DNA of 64,000 nt from CAWBCR01 sp963787375 (GCA_963787375.1 CAWBCR010000011.1:171650-235649); one strand, 5' to 3'. Shown: positions 9,700-17,664, counted from the stretch's first letter. The notes: generated by a model not told the origin, from the letters alone. Numbers and translations: made by a program.

Positions 9700-10482
9700 C
9701 AACCACGATTGCGCTCGCCGGGAAAGGCGGCGTCGGCAAGACGACCATCGCCAGCATGGTGATCAAGTACCTGGTGCGCAGCCAGTCCGGCTCCATCCTC
9801 GGCATCGATGCCGACCCCAGCAGCAACCTGAACATGGTGCTGGGCCTCGACCTGGATTGGACGGTTGGGGACATCCGCGAGGGGCTGCTGGAAGAAGTGA
9901 AGGAGTCGCTGCTGGTGGGTGGCGCGGCGATGGGTACGCTCAACGGTGGCATGACCAAGCGCGACTATCTCGACTACGAGGTGCGCTCGTCGCTGTCGGA
10001 AGGTGAGCGCTTCGACCTGATCGCGATGGGCCGTCCCGAGGGCGCGGGCTGCTACTGCGCCGTCAACCACAACCTGCGCGAAGTGCTCGAACTCGATCAG
10101 CAAGAACTACCGCTACGTCGTCATCGACAACGAGGCGGGCATGGAGCACCTCAGCCGCCGTACCACACGCGACGTGGACCACCTGCTGGTCGTCACCGAC
10201 CCCACCCAGCGTGGGCTGGTCGCCGCGCAGCGCATCGCCGCAATGCGCAACGAGCTGGACATCGGCGTGCGCAACGCCTACCTGATCGTCAACCGCCTGC
10301 CAGGTGACATGCCCGCCGCGCTCAAGGAGGCCGTCGACGCGCTGGACATCCCGCTGCTGGGCACGGTGCCGGGCGACAGCCGCCTGTCGGAGTTCGAGTT
10401 CACCGGTCGCCCACTGGTCGAGTTAGGCGACGACTCGCCGGTTTACCAGGCCGTCGCGGCCATGATGCAGAGCATCCTCTAA
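9696..10482 (+). CDS. Second CooC/AcsF-family maturation ATPase (frameshifted)
   Basis: Walker A GKGGVGKTT is at residues 9-17 and the CxC motif RPEGAGCYCAVNHNLR gives Cys119 and Cys121. One indel near 10097 splits it: after ...REVLELD the frame changes and continues NYRYVVIDNEAGMEHLSRRT, LLVVTDPTQRGLVAAQRI and VNRLPGD to the stop at 10482. Restored length is about 262 residues. The GCYC form with a following NH is common to AcsF and some CooC proteins; AcsF loads nickel into acetyl-CoA synthase, a sensible partner for the first paralogue. Confidence 0.85.
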
Positions 10483-10488
10483 ACCTGC

Positions 10489-10517
10489 GTAGGGGCGTCC
10501 ACAAGGATCGCCCCTAC
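10489..10517. repeat. Intergenic AGGGGCG-type hairpin, possible terminator
   Basis: Stem GTAGGGGCG / CGCCCCTAC, extended by TCC/GGA around an ACAA loop, 7 bp after the cooC/acsF stop. It closely resembles the hairpin at 7915-7943. It probably ends the operon, although no T-run follows. Confidence 0.55.
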
Positions 10518-10583
10518 CTCAAGATCGGATATGTAGGGCAACCCCCGTGTGGCTGCCCTTTTCTCTGCGATCCGCAGCGCGAC

Positions 10584-11051
10584 TCAGCTCTCCAGCGCCT
10601 TCAGCGCGAAGCTCACGCTGTCATCCGGCTTGACCTTAACCCTGGCGTCAACGATCTTGCCCTGTTCGTCGATCACGAAGTGGCTGCGGATGATGCCCAT
10701 GTACGTCTTGCCGTAGTTCGTCTTCTCGCCCCACACGCCGTATTTCTCGGCGATGCTGTGATCTTCATCGACCAGCAGCGTGAAGGGCAGGTCAAACTTG
10801 GTCTTGAACTTCTGGTGGCTCTGCTGCCCATCCGGGCTGACGCCCAGCACTACCGCATTCTCTTCTTCAATTGTCACGTAGTTGTCGCGAAAGCCGCACG
10901 CCTGGGTGGTGCAGCCCGGCGTATCATCTTTCGGGTAGAAGTACAACACCACCCGCTTGCCGCGAAAATCGCTCAGCTTGACAGTATCGCCGCTGTCGGT
11001 CAGGGCCTTGAAATCGGGGGCTGTTTGCCCTACTTCTGGCGCGTCGCTCAT
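10584..11051 (-). CDS. bcp: Peroxiredoxin, thiol peroxidase of the Bcp/PrxQ type
   Basis: An intact 155-residue thioredoxin-fold peroxidase that reduces hydroperoxides with thioredoxin. The peroxidatic Cys47 is in DDTPGCTTQACGF and the resolving Cys52 follows at the +5 position, as in atypical 2-Cys PrxQ enzymes. Length and C-terminal motif are normal. It is transcribed alone, convergent with the cooC operon, and would protect oxygen-labile CODH/ACS proteins. A thioredoxin reductase for it is encoded at 47.7 kb. Confidence 0.93.
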   Translation of the reverse strand: MSDAPEVGQTAPDFKALTDSGDTVKLSDFRGKRVVLYFYPKDDTPGCTTQACGFRDNYVTIEEENAVVLGVSPDGQQSHQKFKTKFDLPFTLLVDEDHSIAEKYGVWGEKTNYGKTYMGIIRSHFVIDEQGKIVDARVKVKPDDSVSFALKALES

Positions 11052-11133
11052 GTTTCTCTCCTTTGCGAGACAGGCGTTTCAATATGACACTTTTTATTGT
11101 ATCTCACCGGGGTGGCTGCCATCTCCACTCGCG

Positions 11134-11162
11134 TTTACAACTCATCGTTTCTCCTGTATTAT
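11134..11162 (+). promoter_or_regulatory. Sigma-70-type promoter of the NHLP-like peptide gene
   Basis: TTTACA (11134-11139), a 17-bp spacer and TATTAT (11157-11162) give a good housekeeping match; transcription would start near 11169, 45 bp before the ATG at 11214. Confidence 0.6.
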
Positions 11163-11213
11163 CTATTTGAGCCAACCACAGGTGGTTGTAACCCTTAGCC
11201 AAAGGAGCACAGC

Positions 11214-11450
11214 ATGGCAAGTGAGCATTTGCAGCAGATCGTCGGGCGCGCCGTTCTCGACCCGAACTTCCGTGAGGAGCTGTTTACCAACCCCGATAGT
11301 GCCATCAAACCATACAATCTCAGCAAAGATGAAATCCAATTCCTCAAGAATTTCAACCGCGTCAAGCTGGACGATCTGGCCAAGGACGTCGAAGGCGTGA
11401 TCTCCAAGCTGGGGCTGGGCATCGGCGGGCTGGGTGGCTTCGGCAGCTAG
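11214..11450 (+). CDS. NHLP/Os1348-like small peptide with glycine-rich tail
   Basis: A 78-residue protein with an excellent ribosome binding site (AAAGGAG). The first ~60 residues (GRAVLDPNFREELFTNPDSA, then a helical segment) resemble the Os1348 family of the nitrile-hydratase leader peptide clan. The last ~15 are almost only G, L, I, F and S (LGLGIGGLGGFGS). Many NHLP-clan proteins are precursors of modified peptides, with a leader and a short C-terminal core; others have no known modification. It has its own promoter and a downstream hairpin, so it is probably expressed strongly and alone. No recognisable LanM, YcaO, radical SAM or C39 transporter gene is adjacent. Family assignment is from recall of the leader pattern. 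Confidence 0.65.
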   Translation: MASEHLQQIVGRAVLDPNFREELFTNPDSAIKPYNLSKDEIQFLKNFNRVKLDDLAKDVEGVISKLGLGIGGLGGFGS

Positions 11451-11478
11451 TGCCAGCCCGCGCCTATATGACTCGCGC

Positions 11479-11509
11479 CAACAGCCCTGACCATCCGTCA
11501 GGGCTGTTG
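11479..11509 (+). terminator. Hairpin ending the peptide transcript
   Basis: A perfect 12-bp stem (CAACAGCCCTGA / TCAGGGCTGTTG) with a 7-nt loop, 28 bp after the stop at 11450. Only a weak T stretch follows. Confidence 0.6.
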
Positions 11510-11534
11510 ATATGCAGCCTGTGACCGGCACACT

Positions 11535-12420
11535 ATGCCTAAGCCTGAAACGATCCACACGTCAATCGAAGCGGCGTACGTCTGCGCTGGCGGCTGCCCG
11601 CCTGCCGGGCGGATTGTGGCCGGCAGAGAGCCGGCGCGCACAGGTGTCCGTCGAGGCGTCGTGCTGGGTGGTCGCCGCGCTGGCGCAGCGCACAGACAGC
11701 GCCCCTGCCCTGGATGCCGTGGGCGCGCTGCTGGCGCTGCAAAACGCGGATGGCGGCTGGCCGCACCGCACCGGCTTTCCCAGCGACATCCGCACCGCCA
11801 ATGCCATCATCGCGTTGAGCGCCGCCGGGCAGTCAATCCCGCCCGCCGCGCTGGACTGGCTGATCTCCACGCGCCGCACGGGCGGCGGCTGGGGCTGGAA
11901 CGGCGCTTCGTGGAACTTCGCCGAGCCGACCGCACTGGCGGCGCTGGCGCTCGGCGCGGCAGGCTGCACGATGCCCACCTTCGCCGCTGAGATGGCCGTC
12001 TATTTCGCCGGCGCGCAGTGCATCAGCGGCGGCTGGAACAGTCACGCACCTGAGGCGCTGGGCGCGGCTCAGGACGCTTCACCGAGCGTCAGCGCGTGGG
12101 CGCTGCTGGCGCTGTCCGCGCTGGGTGTGGACCCCGGCACGATCTTTGTCGGCCAGGCGCTGAGGTATCTGAAACGCGAGGCTGCCGGCGTCAGCGCGCC
12201 GTACACCGCCGCGCTGGCGCTACGCGCCTGCGTGGCATGCGGCATCGCGCCCGGCTTGCAGGCTGAACTTGCCGCAGCACTGGTGAGAGGCCAATCCGGT
12301 TCTGGCCTGTGGAAAGACAGCATCTTATGGACAGCACACGCCGCAATGGCGCTGTCGGCGCACATGCGGGCAGCATCCCGTTCTCGCACTGGCGCAGCTA
12401 CGACCAGCTACGCGCGCTGA
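11535..12420 (+). CDS. Alpha/alpha-toroid (prenyltransferase/squalene-cyclase-like) repeat protein
   Basis: About 295 residues of repeated helical units with the toroid signature of G/W-rich turns: ALQNADGGWPHRTGF, RTGGGWGWNGASWNF, AQCISGGWNSHAPEA and SGSGLWKDSILWTAHAAMAL. The DxDD and other catalytic motifs of squalene cyclases are not visible, so it may be a non-enzymatic or divergent member. The N-terminus is uncertain. MPKPETIHTSIEAAY from ATG 11535 fits the fold but is in another frame than the rest, joining near 11580; an alternative start at 11512 stays in frame. The 3' end overlaps the DUF362 gene by about 94 bp, unusual enough that a frame error near 12330-12400 is possible. Confidence 0.65.
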
Positions 12421-13478
12421 GCCACGACGCGGAGCGGGTCAACGCCTACCTGCTGGGCTTCGACTTCGACCCGGCGCGCATCCCAGCGCTGCTCGACGCC
12501 ACCCCGCGCGACCCGTCAGCCCGCCCGGTGTGCGTCGCCGGCTGCGATGATTATCAGCCCGAATCGCTGCGAAGCGCGCTCGCCCGCGTGATGGGCCCAC
12601 TCGACCTACCGGGGCGTTTCGGCAGCCCGCGCCGGGTGCTGATCAAGGTCGGGCTGGTGCAGGCCTGCGGCCCGGAGCGCCACGTCACGCCGACGCCCGC
12701 CTATCTGGACGCGCTGCTCACGCATTTCGAGCGGTTGTGGCCCGCTGCCGAGATGATCGTGGCGGACGGCTCCGGACACGAGCCGGACAGCGCCTACCTG
12801 CTGCACGTCACCGGCCTCGACTCGATACTGGAGGCCCACCCGCGCGCCCGCTACGTTGACCTCAACTGCGGCGACGTGGTCGTCAGGCCAGTCAAAGACG
12901 GCTGGACGTTCGACGCGCTGGCGCTGCCTGCTATCCTGGACGAGGTTGACCTGTTTGTGTCGCTGGCCAAGCTGAAGGCGCATCACTGGGGCGGTGTCAC
13001 GCTCAGCATGAAGAACCTGTTCGGTGTGCTGCCCGGCTCGGTGTACGGCTATCCGAAGAACCCGCTGCACTGGGCGGGCATCCCGCGCGCCATCGCCGAC
13101 ATCGTCGCCACCTGCCCGCCCGACCTGTGCCTGATCGACGGCGTGGTCGGTGTCGAGGGCAACGGCCCGCTTGACGGCACGCCGCGCCCGGCGCGGGCGC
13201 TTATCGCCGGGCTGGACCCTGTCGCGACGGATGCCGCCGGCGCGCGGCTGATGGGCTACGCGCCCGCGCTGATCCCGCAGTTCTGGTTCGCCATCGCCGG
13301 CGGCGTCGGCACGCTGCACACCGATCTGCTGGGTGACGACCTGGCCGCGCTCGCACAGCCGTTCGCCCCGCCGCCGCCCATGCCATGGCTGCTTGACAGC
13401 GCCACGCTCCCGCGTGAGTCACAGCTTGCGCTTCTCGATCAACTACCTTTCGTCGATTCTTTCCCGGAGGGTTCGTAG
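12327..13478 (+). CDS. DUF362 domain protein
   Basis: About 383 residues containing the DUF362 core (VLIKVGLVQACGPERHVTPT; LFVSLAKLKAHHWGGVTLSM; LCLIDGVVGVEGNGP; ALIAGLDPVATDAAGARLMG). DUF362 proteins are often linked to iron-sulfur clusters, but this copy has no ferredoxin-like CxxCxxC. Function is unknown. ATG 12327 is chosen over GTG 12309 although both are weak; the gene overlaps the toroid gene, so coupling or fusion of the two proteins is possible. Confidence 0.75.
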   Translation: MDSTRRNGAVGAHAGSIPFSHWRSYDQLRALSHDAERVNAYLLGFDFDPARIPALLDATPRDPSARPVCVAGCDDYQPESLRSALARVMGPLDLPGRFGSPRRVLIKVGLVQACGPERHVTPTPAYLDALLTHFERLWPAAEMIVADGSGHEPDSAYLLHVTGLDSILEAHPRARYVDLNCGDVVVRPVKDGWTFDALALPAILDEVDLFVSLAKLKAHHWGGVTLSMKNLFGVLPGSVYGYPKNPLHWAGIPRAIADIVATCPPDLCLIDGVVGVEGNGPLDGTPRPARALIAGLDPVATDAAGARLMGYAPALIPQFWFAIAGGVGTLHTDLLGDDLAALAQPFAPPPPMPWLLDSATLPRESQLALLDQLPFVDSFPEGS

Positions 13479-13483
13479 GGGAT

Positions 13484-13504
13484 CAAAGGGCCTGTGGCCC
13501 TTTG
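13484..13504 (+). terminator. Hairpin between the DUF362 gene and kynU
   Basis: Perfect 9-bp stem CAAAGGGCC / GGCCCTTTG with a TGT loop, directly after the stop at 13478. A second G/C inverted repeat (GGGG...CCCC) follows up to 13525, before kynU. Possible terminator or leader structure. Confidence 0.5.
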
Positions 13505-13554
13505 TGGGGTTCGGGGTAACGCCCCGATCATGCATTGTTTTAGAAAGGTTGCAT

Positions 13555-14754
13555 ATGACAACCAACGACCCGCTTCTGAAATGGCGCGACGAGTTTCCGA
13601 TCCTCGTGGAGACGACCTACCTGGTCAGCAACTCGCTGGGGGCGATGCCCCGCGCGGCGTACGACAGCCTCAAGGATTACGCCGATACCTGGGCAGCGCG
13701 CGGCGTGCGTGCCTGGGGCGAGGGCTGGTGGGATCTCAACGTCGAGGTGGGCAACCGCATCGGCACGATCATCGGCGCGCCGCCCGATACGGTATCGGTG
13801 CACCAGAACATCTCCATCGCGCAGGGCATCCTGCTGACCTGCTTCGACTTCGACGGGCCGCGTAACCGGGTGGTGATCGAAGGCGGCATTTTCCCATCAG
13901 TGTATTACGTGCTGCGCGGGATGCTGCCCCCGCAGGCCGAGCTGGTGATGGTCGACAGCGAGGACGACGGCATCAGCGTGCCCGATGACAAGATCATCGA
14001 CGCCATCGACGAGCGCACGCGGCTGGTGTGCGTCAGCCACGTGCTTTTCCGCAGCGCATACATCATCGACGTGAAGGCCATCATCGAGAAGGCGCACCGT
14101 GTCGGCGCGCAGGTCATCGTTGACGGCTACCACGCCTGCGGCATCGTCCCGTTTGACGTGCAGGCGCTCGACGCCGACTACTATCTGGGCGGCGTGCTCA
14201 AGTGGATGTGCGGCGGGCCGGGTGGCGTGTTCCTGTATGCCCGCCCCGACCACCTCAAGACGGTGCGCCCCGGCCTCACCGGCTGGATGGCGCACAAGCA
14301 TCCCTTCGCCTTCGACGTAGGTGAGATTGATTTCCGCGAGGACGCCTTCCGCCTCCTGAACGGAACGCCCGCCGTGCCATCGCTGTACGCTATCCGGCCC
14401 GGCGTCGACATCATCGCGCAGGTGGGCGTCGAAGCCATCCGTGCCAAGTCGATGCGGCAGACGGCGCTGATCGCCAGGCTGGCCGACGCGGCAGGCTACG
14501 CGGTCAACACCGTTCGCGATCCGTCAAAGCGCGGCGGGACGGTCACCGTCAACCCGCCGCATGCCTACGAGGTCTCGCGGGAGCTGCTGGCCCGCGATAT
14601 CATCATCGACTACCGCGCCGGGGCGGGCATCCGCATCTCGCCGCACTTCTACAACAGCGACGACGAGATACACCTTGCGATGGATGCCATCGCCGACATT
14701 CTGGCGAGTGGCGCATGGCAGCAGCATGCTGACAGCCACGCGTTTATCACCTAG
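13555..14754 (+). CDS. kynU: Kynureninase-like PLP enzyme
   Basis: An intact 399-residue class-V aminotransferase-fold protein. The N-terminal VSNSLGAMPRAAYDSLKDY and ARGVRAWGEGWWDL match the substrate region of kynureninases; Asp190 in VDGYHACG and Lys216 in GGVLKWMCGGPGG are the expected PLP ligand and Schiff-base lysine. Kynureninase cleaves L-kynurenine to anthranilate and alanine. The next gene, 8 bp on, is a kynurenine-formamidase-like cyclase, which supports the assignment. No tryptophan dioxygenase is in the window. ATG 13555 has GAAAGG about 7 bp upstream. Confidence 0.8.
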   Translation: MTTNDPLLKWRDEFPILVETTYLVSNSLGAMPRAAYDSLKDYADTWAARGVRAWGEGWWDLNVEVGNRIGTIIGAPPDTVSVHQNISIAQGILLTCFDFDGPRNRVVIEGGIFPSVYYVLRGMLPPQAELVMVDSEDDGISVPDDKIIDAIDERTRLVCVSHVLFRSAYIIDVKAIIEKAHRVGAQVIVDGYHACGIVPFDVQALDADYYLGGVLKWMCGGPGGVFLYARPDHLKTVRPGLTGWMAHKHPFAFDVGEIDFREDAFRLLNGTPAVPSLYAIRPGVDIIAQVGVEAIRAKSMRQTALIARLADAAGYAVNTVRDPSKRGGTVTVNPPHAYEVSRELLARDIIIDYRAGAGIRISPHFYNSDDEIHLAMDAIADILASGAWQQHADSHAFIT

Positions 14755-14762
14755 GGGATCGT

Positions 14763-15389
14763 ATGAGCCGCATTATTGACATCAGCCGCACCATCACGCC
14801 GCAGACCGCCGTCTGGCCGGGCGACACGCCGTTCTCATTCGAGCAACTGCTCTACCTGAACCGGGGCGACGCCGTCAACCTGACGACGCTGACGCTCAGC
14901 GCGCACACCGGCACGCACGCCGACGCGCCGTGGCACGTGCTGCCCGACGACGTGCATCCCGCCGACCTGCCAATTGAGCACTACATCGGCCCGGCGCGGG
15001 TGGTCAGCGTGGCGCGGCAGCACGGACCCATCGTGCCCGCCGACCTGGACGGCGTGGACCTCGCCGGGGCGCAGCGCGTGCTGATCCACACCTGGGTCAG
15101 CACAGTGCCGGACAACACCTTCCCCGATGGCTTCCCGTATCCCTCGCCGGAACTGGTCGGCTGGCTGGCCGATCAGGGTACGGTGCTGCTGGGCGTCGAT
15201 GCGCCGTCAGTGGACGACTTCGGCAGCAAGGACCTGCCCGCCCATCACCGCTTGTTTGCGCGCGGTATGGTCAACCTGGAGAACCTGCAACTCGATGGCG
15301 TGCCCGACGGCGCGTATGAACTGATCGCGCTGCCGCTCAAGATCGCCGGGGTGTGCGGCAGCCCGCTGCGTGCGATCCTGCGCAGCTGA
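14763..15389 (+). CDS. kynB: Cyclase-family protein, probable kynurenine formamidase
   Basis: An intact 208-residue protein of the metal-dependent cyclase/KynB family. The zinc motif HTGTHADAPWH gives His48, His52, Asp54 and His58; DISRTITPQTAVWPGD at the N-terminus and SVDDFGSKDLPAHHRLF are also typical. KynB hydrolyses N-formylkynurenine to kynurenine, the substrate of the upstream enzyme. The spacing of 8 bp to kynU implies one operon. Other cyclase-family activities cannot be excluded by sequence. Confidence 0.82.
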   Translation: MSRIIDISRTITPQTAVWPGDTPFSFEQLLYLNRGDAVNLTTLTLSAHTGTHADAPWHVLPDDVHPADLPIEHYIGPARVVSVARQHGPIVPADLDGVDLAGAQRVLIHTWVSTVPDNTFPDGFPYPSPELVGWLADQGTVLLGVDAPSVDDFGSKDLPAHHRLFARGMVNLENLQLDGVPDGAYELIALPLKIAGVCGSPLRAILRS

Positions 15390-15425
15390 CACGCCGCGCG
15401 GATTGATTGCGCTCCCAAGTTCTAT

Positions 15426-16464
15426 AATCGATTGCAACCCCTCCGCTAGAATGGAGGGATGGGAACGAAAGGACATCACAGCAAACTGACGCCGAGGGAA
15501 CGAGACGAACTGGCGAGATGGAAAGCGCAGGGGGTGTCCAACGGCGAGTGTGCACGGCGGTTGGGGCGGCATGTGTCGAGCATTGGGCGTGAGCTGAAGC
15601 GGAACACGTGGCAGGGCAGCTATGTGGCGATCCACGCGCAGGGGGAAGCGTGGGAGCGGGCCGAGAAGAGCGCGCACGGCAAGCAGCCCCTGAAGAACCC
15701 GGACGTGTACGCCTATGTGACGCAGCATCTGCGCGAGGGCTGGAGCCCGGACCAGATCGCCGGTCGGCTGAAGCGGGAGCACTCCGGCGACCCGCACTGG
15801 CGGATCTGCGCCGAGACGATCTATCGCTGGGTATACCATCCGGAACAGGCCGAGCAGCGCTGGTGGGACTACCTGCGACGGAAACAGAAGAAACGTCGCA
15901 AACGGAACGGGCGGCGGGTGCAGCGCAGTCCCATCCCAGACCGGGTATCGATTAGCCAGCGGCCCGCGGCGGTCAATGCGCGCCAGGAAGCAGGGCACTG
16001 GGAAGGGGATACGGTGGTGAGCAAAGGGCAACGGGATGGCGTGCATACCGAAGTGGAACGCCTGTCTCGCTTCCTGGTGGCGCGCAAGGTGAACGCCATC
16101 ACCAGTGAGGCCACGATTGCCGTTCAGCGCCAGATATTCGCCGCGATGCCCGCTGGTCTCCGGCGCTCGACCACCCTGGACAACGGGCGCGAGAACCACC
16201 TCCATGCCCAGCTCCATCAACTGGATATGCAGACCTACTTCGCTGACCCTTATGCCTCCTGGCAGCGCGGAACCAATGAGCATGGTAACTGGCATCTGCG
16301 CTACTACTTCCCAAAGGGCACCGACTTCGCTGCTGTGCCAGACGAAGAACTCCAGGACGTCGTGGACGAGATCAACAACCGGCCACGCAGGATCCTGGGC
16401 TACGCCACCGCTTGCGAAGTGCTCATCCGGGTGGCGCATCATGAGCAAGGGGTTGCAATCGATT
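15426..16464 (+). mobile_element. IS30-family insertion sequence
   Basis: Perfect 17-bp terminal inverted repeats (AATCGATTGCAACCCCT at 15426-15442 and its complement at 16448-16464) bracket one transposase gene; total 1,039 bp. No clear target duplication flanks it. It sits between kynB and the tmRNA-like RNA, with its right end 1 bp from that RNA's -35 box. Confidence 0.88.
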
Positions 16465-16469
16465 CTTGA
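15459..16469 (+). CDS. IS30-family transposase
   Basis: An intact 336-residue DDE transposase. An N-terminal helix-turn-helix (KLTPRERDELARWKAQGVSN; ARRLGRHVSSIGRELKRN) is followed by the catalytic core: Asp in HWEGDTVVS, Asp in TTLDNGRENH and Glu in RGTNEHGNWHLR, the IS30 D-D-E arrangement. Length is normal for the family. Its last codons run through the right inverted repeat and the TGA (16467-16469) lies 3 bp outside it, so the flanking DNA supplies the stop. The frame is undamaged, so the element may be active. Confidence 0.92.
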   Translation: MGTKGHHSKLTPRERDELARWKAQGVSNGECARRLGRHVSSIGRELKRNTWQGSYVAIHAQGEAWERAEKSAHGKQPLKNPDVYAYVTQHLREGWSPDQIAGRLKREHSGDPHWRICAETIYRWVYHPEQAEQRWWDYLRRKQKKRRKRNGRRVQRSPIPDRVSISQRPAAVNARQEAGHWEGDTVVSKGQRDGVHTEVERLSRFLVARKVNAITSEATIAVQRQIFAAMPAGLRRSTTLDNGRENHLHAQLHQLDMQTYFADPYASWQRGTNEHGNWHLRYYFPKGTDFAAVPDEELQDVVDEINNRPRRILGYATACEVLIRVAHHEQGVAIDS

Positions 16470-16495
16470 CTACGGGGCTGATGGCGCTCTAATAT
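16466..16495 (+). promoter_or_regulatory. Promoter of the tmRNA-like RNA
   Basis: TTGACT (16466-16471), 18-bp spacer, TAATAT (16490-16495). A second -10-like TATACT lies at 16504-16509. The -35 box begins 2 bp after the end of the IS30 inverted repeat. Confidence 0.55.
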
Positions 16496-16519
16496 ACGCA
16501 TGATATACTGGGGCTGCAT

Positions 16520-16644
16520 GGGGGCGAAACAGAATCGACGGCGTGCGCTGCCCGGTCAGTAGCGCGAAGGCGCACAGCAAAAACGTGAAATCCGGGCGTA
16601 TAAGGCGTATGTCGGACCGCCGGGCAGTACGGCGCGCCTCCACC
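16520..16644 (+). ncRNA. tmRNA-like small RNA (possible short or decayed ssrA)
   Basis: The 5' end GGGGGCGAAACAGAATCGACGG matches the start of bacterial tmRNA, including the hallmark ATCGACGG. Its first seven bases GGGGGCG pair with CGCCTCC at 16635-16641 (one G-U), which is followed by ACC, as in a tRNA-like acceptor. Just before that strand, CGCCG / CGGCG (16618-16634) forms a 5-bp stem with a 7-nt loop, the geometry of a T arm, but the loop GGCAGTA lacks the TTCRA consensus. A longer pairing, CTGCCCGG with CCGGGCAG, lies inside. Total length is about 125 nt against about 350-400 for normal tmRNA, and no convincing tag frame is present. It may be a divergent family, a decayed copy, or an assembly deletion. 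Confidence 0.5.
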
Positions 16645-16657
16645 TTCTGAGAATCAA

Positions 16658-16689
16658 CCGGGGCGGAGAGTTCTCCGCCCCGGCTTTTT
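16658..16689 (+). terminator. Strong Rho-independent terminator of the small RNA
   Basis: Perfect 12-bp stem CCGGGGCGGAGA / TCTCCGCCCCGG with a very tight loop, then CTTTTT. It also lies just beyond the stop of the convergent PIG-L gene. Confidence 0.88.
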
Positions 16690-16690
16690 G

Positions 16691-17465
16691 CTACTTGTCG
16701 GCTGCGTGCTCTTTAGCCAGGTCGGCTTTCTGCGCCTTCTGGACCTCGTCCTCAGCCAGTACCATCACCCGAAAGGCCTCCGCGTAGGCGTAGCCCTCGG
16801 CTTTGCCGGTCTCGTCGCCGCGCTCACGGATCCAGTCGGCCACCTCATCGCCCACCTGCGACTTGTGGCACAGCAGCGCTGCGACCTTCTGGTCGACCGT
16901 ATCGGTAATGTCGACAACCAGGTCCGGCTCAAGCGTCAGCATCAGGTACAGGTCGCGCACCGCGTGTGGCTCGTAGCCCTCGTCGAGCAGCTCAGGGAAG
17001 ATGGGACGCGTCTCAGCGCTGGGAAAGACGGCGTAGATCGCTGCCTCGCCGGCAGCGCGGTGGTCGGGGTGGTTGATGTACGAGCCGCGCACAAACACCG
17101 TCGTCGGGTCCTGGCACACCACGCGGTCGGGCTTCACGTCACGGATGACGCGCGTGATGTCGCGCCGCACATCCAGAGTGGAACTCAAGAATGCCATCCG
17201 GGTAGCCCAGGAAGCGCACATCCGTCACGCCGACGGCTCGCGCCGCCGCAAGCTGCTCCTCACGCCGCAGGCGCACCAACTCGCCGAGGTCGATCCCTGG
17301 CTCGTTGCTGCCGGCTGCGCCATCGGTCACCAGGCAGTAAGTGACCGACGCGCCTGCTGCAACCCACCTGGCGACGCTCCCCGCACAGCCAAACTCGATG
17401 TCGTCGGCGTGCGCGGCGACGATCAACACGCGCTGGGGTGTTCTGTCGGTGAGCTTGTCTTCCAT
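16691..17465 (-). CDS. PIG-L/LmbE-family deacetylase (frameshifted)
   Basis: Zinc-dependent N-acetyl-glycan or N-acetylglucosaminyl deacetylase family. The zinc motif AAHADDIEFGC is near residue 18 and the second site is SYINHPDHRAAG. An indel near 17180 separates the halves (FLGYPDGIL... then LDVRRDITRVIRDVKPDRVV). Restored length is about 257 residues, normal for the family. It is transcribed alone, away from rarA. The true substrate is unknown; mycothiol- or bacillithiol-type and glycolipid deacetylases share the fold. Confidence 0.85.
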
Positions 17466-17664
17466 GTCCTGTCAACTCCCTGAACTGATTTGAATGCGGC
17501 CGTTTTCCAAATCTCGCCATTTGGCGACAATTGCACTCCTGATTGTACCGCCGCCGCGACCGCGCTTCACGTTTTCGATGGCTGTGGCGCAGCGACGTAA
17601 ATCGTGGCATGATAAGCCCTAGCACATCGGTTCGATTCGCCATCCGGCAGAAGGCTGACCACCT

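Noticed and set aside
12327..13478. Iron-sulfur ferredoxin module on the DUF362 protein
   Set aside because: Some DUF362 proteins carry CxxCxxC motifs, but no such motif occurs in this frame.
15426..16464. Target-site duplication of the IS30 and IS4 elements
   Set aside because: Flanking bases on the two sides do not match for either element (IS4 at 56562-57985 checked as well), so none is annotated.
16520..16644. SRP RNA, 6S RNA or RNase P RNA
   Set aside because: None of their hallmark motifs (SRP tetraloop region, 6S bubble, GAGGAAAGTC of RNase P) is present; the ends fit tmRNA instead.
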